A DNA stretch of 64,000 bases, from positions 12,462,001 through 12,526,000 of the forward strand of contig CM059625.1 in NCBI GenBank assembly GCA_030435675.1. Direction: 5' to 3'. The notes beneath the pieces are model-generated. The model was not told the origin of the DNA. It made no database searches and worked only from the letters and a program-made list of their open reading frames with translations. Shown one piece after another: positions 23,801 to 34,112 of the stretch (its first letter is position 1; every line of letters starts with the position of its first letter). The position numbers and the translations under genes were made by a program. The DNA is from Steinernema hermaphroditum (taxonomy: Eukaryota; Nematoda; Chromadorea; Rhabditida; Steinernematidae).

Positions 23801-24729
23801 TAAGAGCTCCGTCAACTCCTTCCATTCCAGGTCATCATGCGAGCTCCAAGGAAAGTAAAGGATTTTGCTTCTTCAACAACATAGCTATAGCAGCTCGAGT
23901 GAGTTCATTTCGAACAGAAGAGTGCAGGCGGTATCTTCCAGCATGCCCAACAAAAACACAACGTTAACCGTGTGCTCATTGTCGACTGGGACGTTCACTT
24001 TGGCGACGGAACCGCTGAGATTTTCGCTGAGGTACATTTCCTGTTTATGTTGATACTTGTCATTGATGTACAACCCCTAGGATGACAGCGTCCTCTATAT
24101 TTCCCTTCATCGCTTCGCCGAAGGATTTTACCCACATACACCACAAGCCGCCGTGAATTACGTTGGAACAGGAAAGGGTGCCGGGTATACGGTAAACATT
24201 CCATGGAACGAGGAGGGACATAACGACGACGACTATCTCTTGGCATTTTCGAAGGTGAGAGTTAACGTAGTGTAAAATATTACCGTATTCAGATCATTAT
24301 GCCAATTGCCTATGAATTCAATCCGGAACTGGTGTTGGTCTCCAGTGGCTTCGATGCCTGCGCAGGAGAGAACGTGCAGTTGGGCGACTGCAATCTTTCT
24401 CCATATGGATTCTCTCGAATGATTCATTTGTTGGGAGCGCTGGCCAATGGAAAAGTGATCGCTGCACTTGAAGGAGGTGGGCCGTTGTTTACAGCACACA
24501 TAGGAACTGTGCTTTAGGATACGAAATTGAAAACCTCCGTCTGTGTTCCGAAGCAGTTCTTTCGACAATGGTTGCGAATGCCGTCATCGAAGCGCCGGTT
24601 GTTGCCCCTTATAAGCCTAAGTCCTTCAATCAAAAGAGCCTTGAGACAATTCAATCCGTCATCAACAGTCACTCCTCGCACTGGAAGTGTCTTAAGCCCT
24701 TTGCAGTTATTGCTGATGAAAGCCAGTAG
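17890..24729 (+). CDS. hda-6: Histone/tubulin deacetylase 6, two catalytic domains, no zinc finger (849 aa)
   Basis: Class IIb deacetylase, mainly cytoplasmic, acting on tubulin and other acetyl-lysine proteins in the family. Seventeen exons: 17890-18144, 18185-18325, 18366-18437, 18483-18679, 18730-18856, 18903-19028, 19072-19161, 19205-19311, 19364-19689, 19730-19962, 20005-20091, 22519-22579, 23831-23898, 23942-24031, 24081-24254, 24293-24476 and 24518-24729; total 2550 nt, all phases agree. Domain 1 keeps RPPGHH (H169, H170), zinc ligands D206 and H208, the SAGFD Asp and the catalytic EGGY Tyr. Domain 2 keeps HH 609-610, D647, H649, D739 and Y781, but the residue after H649 is Phe where HDAC6 relatives have His. 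The reading frame stops about 65 residues after the second catalytic Tyr. The C-terminal ZnF-UBP of animal HDAC6 is absent and found separately at 9.4-10.0 kb. The intron 20092-22518 contains an antisense gene. Confidence 0.96.
20257..21911 (-). CDS. TLC-domain membrane protein nested in an hda-6 intron (298 aa)
   Basis: Multi-pass membrane protein of the TRAM/LAG1/CLN8 fold. The fit is to the TLCD1/2-type proteins (FLD-1 in C. elegans) that influence membrane phospholipid composition and fluidity, rather than to ceramide synthases, because no homeobox or Lag1 motif is seen. Exons on minus: 21911-21682, 21061-20904, 20864-20699, 20646-20551 and 20503-20257, total 897 nt, phases consistent. 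Residues visible in order: a first hydrophobic helix ([14 protein letters not shown]), the loop QYRLRN before a helix with [10 protein letters not shown], the conserved [13 protein letters not shown] segment, the [12 protein letters not shown] helix, and a final pair of helices before a short polar C terminus. A TTTTCAG acceptor 29 nt before the ATG marks a trans-splice site, so it is transcribed on its own. All of it lies within hda-6 intron 11. Confidence 0.87.
22580..23830 (+). other. hda-6 intron 12, no gene supported
   Basis: The 1251-nt intron lies between the exon ending RPPG and the exon beginning HHASS. A 161-codon antisense frame (23742-23257) has no recognisable domain, signal or partner exon, and one frame of that length is expected by chance in 64 kb. 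Confidence 0.5.
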
Positions 24730-25841
24730 CCATGGGTATTTCAAACCTCTACTCTGTGATATTCCCGACTTTGTAAATCATCATTTTACATGTAAATCGT
24801 TTAAATAAAAGGATGCATCTGTATTGGGAGTGACCTTAGCGACACTGTGGAAGTGCCAAAATGCATCCAGTGATCATTTCTTTTGATAAAGCTCGTAAAA
24901 AAAACAAAAGATCGTAAACTGAACAGCTGTCAGAAAACAGTCTGATTTATCGATTTATTTTACAGATCTTCTTTCCCACTTGGATCCACACGATGTACTG
25001 GGGCTCTGATAGAGTGCACAAGTACAAGCAGATATAGGACTTGTCAAAAATTTAATGACTGGGGCTTTTCCAGGAAACACCAAGACCGAAATCATAGGTA
25101 TTCCTTGCTTTTCCCAAAATAGAATTGGCTGAATCAGTGCCCAGAATCATAACCTGCATAAAAGGTAACTCGTACTGGACATTGAAAATTCGTTTATTAG
25201 TGACATAAAACCTCCGAATCGACGTGATTTCAAGAAATCACATTTATCGATCGTACAAATAGAATGAAAACAAGGTCAGAAGAGTAATGGCAGAAAAGAC
25301 ATCGAAAGACGGATTGTGTACTGGACATACTGTATTCGAGATGCTAGGTCACTTGAAAGCTGTGGCAAATGGTAAACGTCAACTGGTGGGGTAGTTAATT
25401 AAAATAGAGGAGGACTATGAGGCGCTTTAACTGATCACCTAAGAACGACAATTTATACATACATGTGAGGGACAAGTTTCTATTGTAAAGGCATCGTCAA
25501 TGACTGGTTAAGTGATGTTCATGAGGGACGTAGTGCGACATCGGAAGACGGCGGAAGGAAGTACAAATAGATAGTCATAGATAACAACGGTGTAAAGCTT
25601 TTCGAATATACAGGAATAACATCGGGTTACGTACAATAACACAGATGAACACGGACTGATCTCTAGATTAGAATCTACGCGCGTAAAGAATCTACTGGCA
25701 TGAATGTTCAGAGGTATAACCGGACAGGATAAGGCAAGAGTCGGAACCAGAAAGGTAGAGGCGGAGTGTCAGTGGTAGGAGATAAGTGAAAGAACGGCAA
25801 GAAGTGAGTAAGTGAGGAAGACTCGAGATCGTTTGACTCGT
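24730..25841. other. Convergent intergenic region
   Basis: 3' flanks of hda-6 (plus) and the BED-finger gene (minus). An AATAAA signal at 24805-24810 follows the hda-6 stop. No gene is supported. Confidence 0.6.
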
Positions 25842-28221
25842 TTAGAGCGCAGCAACGTGATCGTTAAGATCCGTCAGAAACTGTTGCTCCTCGGCTGTGA
25901 ACGCTACAAACTCGGGAATCGGGTGGCTCTCGTGGCATTTCATGATTTCGTCAATGTACCTCACTAAATGGGCTCAAGTTAGTTGGGAATTTGTATCTTA
26001 GGTGACTTACGGACAAACTGAAGACATCTGGTCAGTTCGGGAGGGCCGTTCTCGATGCGCGGTATTGTCAACTTTCCCTTGCCACTAGCGGCGATCTGAG
26101 CCTGCAGGTAGGCACAGTCGAGTGGGTTATGCTCGAAGTGCTGGAAGAGAAGGTGACATCGGCTGACCAGCGACACCACTTCGTCGTAGGGGAACACGTA
26201 TCGGCCAATGAAGTCGAGGAAGGCGTCGAGCTTGTCTTGGAGCGAGATTTCGGAGTCTGCCGAAGAAGATGAGTCGGAGTCGTCTTCTGGGATGCCGAGC
26301 TGCAGGGAGTGTGAGAAACTGCGCGAGATATTTTGAGCTGAGCGTATCGAGTTCTGCAGAGTGGCCCGGTCTATGGCGCTTGGAGGAGCCACCGGAAGAC
26401 GAGTCTGTGGAGCGTCGTTTTCGATGTCGTCCCGATCGCCCAGCGACGAAGACGTACTCGAGTCTGATCTGCCGCTTTCGACTGTCGTCGTTGGCGAGAT
26501 AAGACCCGTAATTTCTGTTGTTGTGTTGACTGGCGCCGAGATGTTGTGCGAAAACATGCTAAATGCGTTACTGTAGAGTGACAGCTCTATGCCCTTGCGA
26601 CTCACTTGTTTTGCCAGAACTTGATGGCGAAATCCGAACGGAGCGGCGAGAAGTTCAGTTGGTTAAGGAGCGAGGGCATGATCTCCGATTGGAACTTCTC
26701 AGCGGAGGGCATACGGTATTTGGGAAACATGCTTTGCAGCAGCGCTCGGAAACCGCCCCTGTCAACCATCGTCGGATGCTGGCGATCCACCAAAAGCATC
26801 ATCGCAATCTACAGGGCGCAAATTGCTTTCAGTCTGGTTTTGAAAACTCAACTCTACCTGATTCGTGAGTTTCTTAGCCTCTGGATGACTGTCACCCCAT
26901 TCGTCGGCACTGAGGTTTATCGGATTTGAAAGGGTCTGTTCATCGGGCTTAGGTGGAGGAGAGAGCTTCTGGCGTTTAGGTAGTGACTGCGAGAGGTCGA
27001 CGACACGTTTTACTGCTTGTTTCATAGCACCCTCGTTTTGCATGAATTGTTTGCTCATGTCGAGCGGCTGCATATCGCCTGAGGCGTTTTTGCCCGTCTG
27101 TGAAGTGAGTGCCTTCAGGTTGTTGAGGGCATGCTCGAAGGAGGAGGGTAACGGAGGAAGGTCCAGGGGAAGACCGGAGTGACCGAGCGGAGGGCGACTC
27201 TGCGAAACGAGTGCGTCGATACTGTGCGGAGCCGGCTGACTGTTTCCGGCGCCGGTGGACCGTGGCGGCGACAACGAGGCTACCGATGACGACGAGGTCG
27301 CGTCGTCGGCCTGCGACGAGGCTACCGTAGTACCGGTCAGTTCTTGCTTGGGAGGGAGCTGAGTGAACTCGCGCAGCAGTTGTTCTCTCGCGCGCTCCTC
27401 TGAAATAAATGGTCTCAATGACGAAGTCGCAAAGCGACAGATGAACAAGAGTGAGTGTGAGAGCGCGATCAAATGTTCGCCTCGGAGTCATCATTAGGAC
27501 ATTGCCGGTAAAAAACGACCTAATGATGGATGTGGGACGGAAATTCTCGCGAGTACGGTTGTCGAGGATTTTGGCGGGAAAGGCTCTGTGCAACAATACC
27601 GAGAAGGGATGCAATGCCGCGAGCAATGTCACATCATAGTGCGCGCAATTAATCGGCTCCTCTAATGCCCGTTCGGCTCGCCGATCAAAGGCTATTCCTT
27701 TGTCTCAGCGGCGCGAAACGCATCAAAAAAACGGAACACCCTTCAGAATGAGGAAGACATGAAACATAACGTACCGGCTGGCTTCGACGGGACGACGCCG
27801 TTCTTGAGGGCGAGAGAGCGAGCTTCTTGCAGCTGCTGGTACTGGTGCACGTGACAGCTGCGCAAATGGCGAATCATACCCGTAGTGCTGAAACATAAAA
27901 ACTCTCGAATTAGGCGAGGATGAATCGGAGCCGTCTGTACCTGCTGTTTGTGGCTTTTATCGTTTTTCCGCATATCTTACAAGAAGCAGCCTGTTCTGGC
28001 GCTGGTAGTTGATCGAAGAATCTCCAAACTTTGGCCGTTTTCACAGAAGAGCCGCTACCGGGGCCCTTCGGCCTATACACATGAGTTGGTTTCGTCAGAG
28101 GAGGTAGTGAACCACAAATGGCTGACGAATTGTGCGCTGCAGCAGCGGCTGCCAAGGAGGACGATAGTCTTTTGAACTGCGAAACCGACTGGAAGGACTC
28201 CAGAAGGGTTTCAGCAGACAT
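25842..28221 (-). CDS. BED zinc-finger protein with a hAT-transposase-like segment (606 aa)
   Basis: Probable DNA-binding regulator domesticated from a hAT transposase. Exons on minus: 28221-27941, 27887-27775, 27399-26858, 26808-26606, 26570-26011 and 25963-25842, total 1821 nt, phases consistent. A BED finger spans about residues 60-110 (VWRFFDQL, ligands C81, C84, H101, H106), split by the first intron. A long Ser/Pro/Gln-rich linker follows. Residues 313-380 match the stretch after the BED finger in hAT transposases (IAMMLLVDRQHP, then GFRALLQSMFPKYRMPS). The rest is Ser/Asp-rich with a helical C terminus. No transposase catalytic core or terminal repeats are seen, and the intron-rich structure argues for a host gene. 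C. elegans has comparable BED proteins (bed-3, dpy-20), but I cannot assign an orthologue. The start at 28221 follows a CAACAG acceptor by one base; the frame is open further upstream. Confidence 0.85.
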
Positions 28222-31200
28222 CCTGTTGTGGTTCACCGAAATCAAAGCAGAAGCGTTCTGGGGCATGCAGCAAGCCAGCGCAGCTGGAAGGCCTGCTCCG
28301 ATGAACGCCTTCTCGTTGGTCAACGAGAGATCAATTGTGACTCTTCGAGAAAGGAAGGACGAATCCCTAAAAAGGGACTGTTGGAGTTGCGCCGGAAAGA
28401 CTTCGCGAAAAAACACGACCAGCTCACTATACTACTCGACTACTCCAAAAAAAAGAATAGGCAAACGAATACAAATAAACGAAAAGGGTTTCGGTTTGGC
28501 GATCAACATCACGTCTTCGCCTGCAGGACGTTTAGGGTAAACAAAACAGCTCTCTATCAGTTATTATTATTCCTTCGTCGTGAGTCACTCTAGCTCGCAG
28601 GTATCAGCATTCGGTGCTGGAGGATTTCGTCAGATAGCCGCGTCTCGGTGGTTACCTACGCTTAAATTCAAAGTCAAACTTGTTCTTATATTAGTGGTGT
28701 AATCTCGCGTGCAGATAAGCATCTCGACGCATTGTCGCCATGTCGAATTCGTCAACTGCCCGCGCGCCTAGGAGCATAACGCGCACGCAAGAAGTAGAAG
28801 GTTGGAGGAGCTTAGTCAAACAGATCGAGAGCTGGCGCGGCTACCGTAATCCTGTGGCCTGCGCGGATCGGTAGCATCCGTCATAAGAGGCTTACAGTGG
28901 GTGCACAGCGGGAACTTGAAAGCCGGACAGTGACCGGGTCGAAGCGTGCCCCAGGCAAAATACAAAGAGAGCATACAACTAATTTATTGTCGGGACAGTA
29001 AACAAGCGTCCGGACGAAGCGTTCGAAGCGTGTTATCAGCAGTTCGATTCCAGAACCAAACAGAAAATAAGCTAGGGACTAAAGGCTAGTGTCACGACCC
29101 ATTTGGCTTGGAGGCACGTACGTGGTCATGAGTTGATCAAACAGATTTTATCGATCACCGAGAAGCCTCGAATGGAAAGGGTTCGCGAGTGAAGCTTCTC
29201 CGAAGCATCGGACAAGGAGTAAAGAAACGCGCTCAGATGCACTCGTCTTCTCGCTGAAATGTAACAAGTAACATGTTAAAGCCCGCCCTATTGCAGATAC
29301 GAAACGCCCCGGGGCAAGAGGACGACGGACCGAGCGACCAACAACAGTGCGCGACTGGCCATCGGCGTTCTTCGCGCGCTCGTTAGCCGCTCGTTCAAGA
29401 GCGTATATCGCGATTCGCCAGGAGGGATTCTACGTAACATGTCTCGTTGCAACACGAACGACGAGATATGCACAAAACTGGAACGACATAGACGGACAGG
29501 AAGCGGCTAAATCTCGACGCCGAAGAGTTTCAAGGATTTCGGACCCTCAAGGGGTACTCGCGCAGTCGCCGATCGGGAACCATATGATGAGGGGGCAGTG
29601 CAGGCTCTGCAACGCAACTGATTGGCGGCGGCTAATGACAGCGCGCCGAAGGTGGGCTGGTCCTCAACTGCTCGTGGCGGTCACAGTCACGGATGACAGT
29701 GTGCCAATTTGTTTTCGAGAGAATGCAACAAACGAAAAGGGTCCGCCGAGGAATGGGACGCGTCTCACGGGTGGCTGCCCGCTTACAAAATCGGCGACAC
29801 TCCCTCGGTCTTCTGCTTGCGCATCACCAACAGGTGTGGTCATTGCAGATAAATTGCCCCGCGGCAACGCGACATCCAGTCGCATGACGATAGCTGCTTG
29901 CCTCGCCACAATGCAACTCCTCGAGGTAGAGATGCGCGGCTCATGGGGAGAGGACAGCCCGAGGTAAGACCGTAGGGCATGGACGCGCACCAGGGCGGAG
30001 ACGGGAAATAGATGAGAGGACCGAGAACGAGTTTGGCCGCGAGCTGACAACAGCATATACATAATAAGTACGGGCATGCTCACTAAGGGTTTGAGTTGTG
30101 AGAAGGAGGCAACAATAAAGAACTGAGAGGTAGAAGAGCGATCTTCGCTTCCGAAGAATTCAGGTCCACTGCAGCGAGAGCGCGCAGGGTATCCTCGTAG
30201 CCAGTTTACGCGGGTAAAAAACACTTGCATCGGCTATCTCGCCGGTCCACCGCCCGCTGGCTTGTCGAAATCCTGCCGCTAAGCGAGTCGTACCCCCAAG
30301 GAGCAAAAAAAGACAAAAACAGAGCAATGGAAAAAGGGTCCTGTGTCTGTCGCGCAATTAGCCATCACCGATCGGTCCTAAAACGGGAGCATCCAGCCCG
30401 AGGGCAGCATGATGACACGTAATGTGCTTCGGGCTAGCAGCGGTCTTCGGCGGAGGCGTGATAATTGACCAGTCAGCACCGGGGACCGAAGGTATCACGA
30501 CCGATTCACGGAAAAGTCGGCCCTTATCAGAACCGAGCTGTGTTTTGCTGGCAAAAAAAGCGGAAGATAAACAAATAAGCGGTGCCAGAACCTCTCTCGA
30601 CAGCGACAAAGGTCGCCGAGTTTCGGCGACAGTTCCCACGATGGACGTCGGTGACGCCCTTCAAACCCCTCAGATATGCTAATGATTGCTAAGGGGAGCC
30701 CAAAGAAACAGAACAGAAAGGGACGGTTTGAGGGGCTCGAGGCGATCCTTAGCCGCTCAAGACCGATGCGAGGGATATCGGCTCGCGTACGCCTCTCGAT
30801 CATACAATAATACAGCGTTCTGTGACGGCCAGCGGCGACTGCGCGGAACGAGGGTTGAGCGAAAGAGGCAGCCAGAGGACGGACAGGAGGAGGCGGAGGG
30901 GGAGTCTAGGCGGAGGGTCTGCGGAGGAAGACGAACAGAGACATCGGCAATCCAGCCACAAGGCCTCCGGCGTACAATGGAACAAAGAGAAGTCTCGATC
31001 AAGTTGAGAGAAGCGTCCTCCGGTTGTCGGTTACAAATTGAGAATCGAGGTAGCGGTGGTCAACTCATCCAAAAAGACGTCAACAACCGTTCTCGTCACC
31101 GACTCCACCTTTGGTTACCGCCCACTTTAAAGGATTCATGTTTACGCGGGCCCCTTTTGTTCGAGATGGATACGGTAGGGCAACTATAGAAAATTTCGGT

Positions 31201-34112
31201 TTCCCAAAAATTTCCTTCTGGTGAAGAGATACCGTAATCCAAATGGACTAAAGCTGACTTAGCAAGCCTCACTGCGAAGTGACCTGGATAACCGGGTTTC
31301 CCTCCAATCGAACTCGTGATTATGCGCCACCGCAATCATCATTATCGCCACTCGGACGCGCCGGTATCCGTCAACCGACACTTCGTAACATCGAGCCTCG
31401 GATCGATTGAGGTCAAATCCGAGCAGAGGGCATGCAGCCAGCCAACTGTCGGCACTGTCATCGTCCTCGACTCCAAAATTGCCTTCGGTCCCGACAACAG
31501 AAACAGCGCCACGCGCCACATTACCTCGGCACAGAGGCGCGCATCGCTCGTCACGGCTAATTGTCTTATTTTGACAGGCCGCGCGCATACACAAGGAATA
31601 GGAGTCAAAATTTGTCATTGGGGCCGAGGACGACAGTCGCGCACCAGCAGACGACAATTTCGCCTCTCGACCTTGAGCAGCGGTTCGAGGCACCGCGTTG
31701 ACTTCCGCTCGTTCGTGTTGATCCCTTTTGAGGGCATTTCCCCGAAGCGAGCGAGCGAGTCTCGCGCTCTCGCACCTCGTGCAGCTGCGAGGCACCCGTT
31801 AATGTACGATCAGTGATGGCAGGGTCCTGTGACTTCGTCCGAGAGTGCGGGATTGCATCGAAGTCCGCGCTTCGGGGTTACGGTAGCCGCCGAAGAGTCG
31901 TCTTTCACGCAAGAGCAGATCGGTTTAAATCCAAATCATTGGCTGCGTCCCCAGATGCACCGTGTCTTTGTTCATTGTTTTGCGAGTGAACTGTTCGAGA
32001 CAGGCCGGACGATGATGAAGAACAGAGGGAGAGGATGAGGGAAAAGGACGCGGAGTGCGACTGATGCCATCATTATGCGGCGATTTTTCTTGCGCAGCTC
32101 CGGCTGAGACGATATAGAGACCGATCGGGAGAAGAGGGGAGAAAGGGGATAATTGCGGGTATCGGCGTCGCTCGCGGCGCCGGAGTGAGATTATGCATCC
32201 GAAGACCGGATCGGATAAATGACAGTCGGAAGACAGAGTCGAGGGGACAAAGAAATCCCTCGCCACCTTCGGCTCCTCGGCAAAAAGCACGGTTGATGGA
32301 CAGGCGAACGCTTGTACGGAAGTGATGGCCGTTGGCAACACGGAGCATCTTTGTCCATTGTTTCGGATGATAAATGCCATCGGCAGAGTGACCGGACGAT
32401 GCTAATCGGCAGACATGTCTCTTAATTAGTGTAAACTTGAACCAAGGAAGTGTTTACAGAATCGGAGATCCGCTCGGAGATTACGTGAGATGACAACGTG
32501 TTGCGTCCATGTTTCCGTTCGCCCGCATTGGCATCTCGAGGTTACAGGGGATTCTTTGTGTAAACAGAAACCGAGGCTGGATCCCCCAGTCCCCCTCCAC
32601 GGCTACGCACAGCTGGCCGCCAAATAAGATGACAAAAGTCACCTTGACTACGGTTAGAATGTTTGTTTTGGTGGTTTCAAATTATCAATGCAACACTTTT
32701 CGGCGATTGGCACAAGGTCGGCCGGAGGCCGCGAGCTGAACCGGCCCTCTGTCCACTGAGTGTTTGTTGTTTGTTTGTTATTTATGTTCTCTCGCGCGGT
32801 GTCGTCACACATGCACGAGCAAAGTGCCTTTTGAGTCGCGCGAAGCGTTCAAAAAACAAGTTTCCTCCGCCAGCTAAATATGTTTTTGGAGAAAAGCACC
32901 GCGATTTACGTTAGCGCCCACCCGGGCACATCTCACGGGATGAGACGCCGGTGCTTCGGCCGATTCTCGTTCACTTCGTTTACCTCGGCGTCGTTCACAG
33001 CTCCTCCGATGCATTCAAAGTTCGTCGAATCAGAGTGGCAATGCAAAAATGCGACACGACAGCGAGAGCGGGAAGCGCGTGTCGCGCGTCCTCTGAACAC
33101 ACTTTCCCAGCTTTGTTTTCCGCCGTTCCTCGAAACTCTCAAATCGGTCAACCGATATCGTTTCGGCTGCCGTCGCCATTGTCGTGCCGCCGCTTCGATG
33201 ACATCGCTTGTCCGCTCGGGGTTGACTCGGCGACCCCGAGGCGGGAAAGGTTCGGTCAGACACCGTGACGGCGACTGTTGACCGCCGCCGACCGTCGGCT
33301 CGCCGAGGGCAATCATAATGTTGTATGAGTATAATGGATACGGATGAGATGATGATGATTATACTGCAGCCACACACGACGTACGACCTCAATACTTTGA
33401 AACGATTATTAGTGCGGAGCGTTGAAATTGCTCCCGAGCCGGTCATGACGGATTAACCAACATCGTCGTCCTCCGTCACTCGTACGCACAATCATCACTC
33501 GCCAACGACTTCGGGCGCGCATCTAAAAAGCCCTTTGAATGCATTCAAGACCTGCACAGGGGTTAACATTAACCGACATTATCAAAGGGCTCCTCACATG
33601 CAACTCCGTTTCCAGGGAAACCGATTGCAGCCTCGGCAAAAGTAATTAAAGAAGGCACGTGAAATATGCGGTTCTCTTTCGCCTTGGCACGCCACTTCCC
33701 GGCTTGCCGATGCAGGTACTCGTCATGCGTATTCCTCCCAATTAGCGGCGGTTCCCCGCATGCAGCATCGGCGAGAGTATCCTGTCGAGCGAGCAAAAAC
33801 CTTGGGGACATTTCGCTCCACCGATCGCATATCTGGGCCTTCAACCTACGCACAAGCCTACATACCGAGCGTACGTATAATTAATTTTCGTCCACTTCCG
33901 AATCGCATATTCGCTGAAGGTTCGAACACAGCAGCGTATAGCAGGTAATCGCGGTTTCCAATGAATTTTAGGACTATATGAACTTCTTCTATTATATCTC
34001 AGAAAACTTTCGAATAAATCTTTCAATCTTCGCGTTAATATTGCTTTCATTTCACAATTCTTTTCGAAGCTGTTTAAACCCAGAGCTCGCTTTCCCTTGG
34101 TGCTTCCCGCAG
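28222..34112. other. About 5.9 kb without recognisable genes
   Basis: Relatively GC-rich. Many open frames of 60-200 codons overlap one another on both strands (for example near 29.3-30.2 and 31.2-31.8 kb). None has a recognisable domain, consistent splice partners or codon bias like the neighbours. It is probably upstream control DNA of the BED-finger gene and/or the repeat-protein gene. The missing 5' exon(s) of the latter should lie near its right end. Confidence 0.4.

Noticed and set aside
29347..31816. Several 160-206 codon frames on both strands
   Set aside because: Mutually overlapping in GC-rich DNA; Arg/Ser/Pro-heavy translations without domains.
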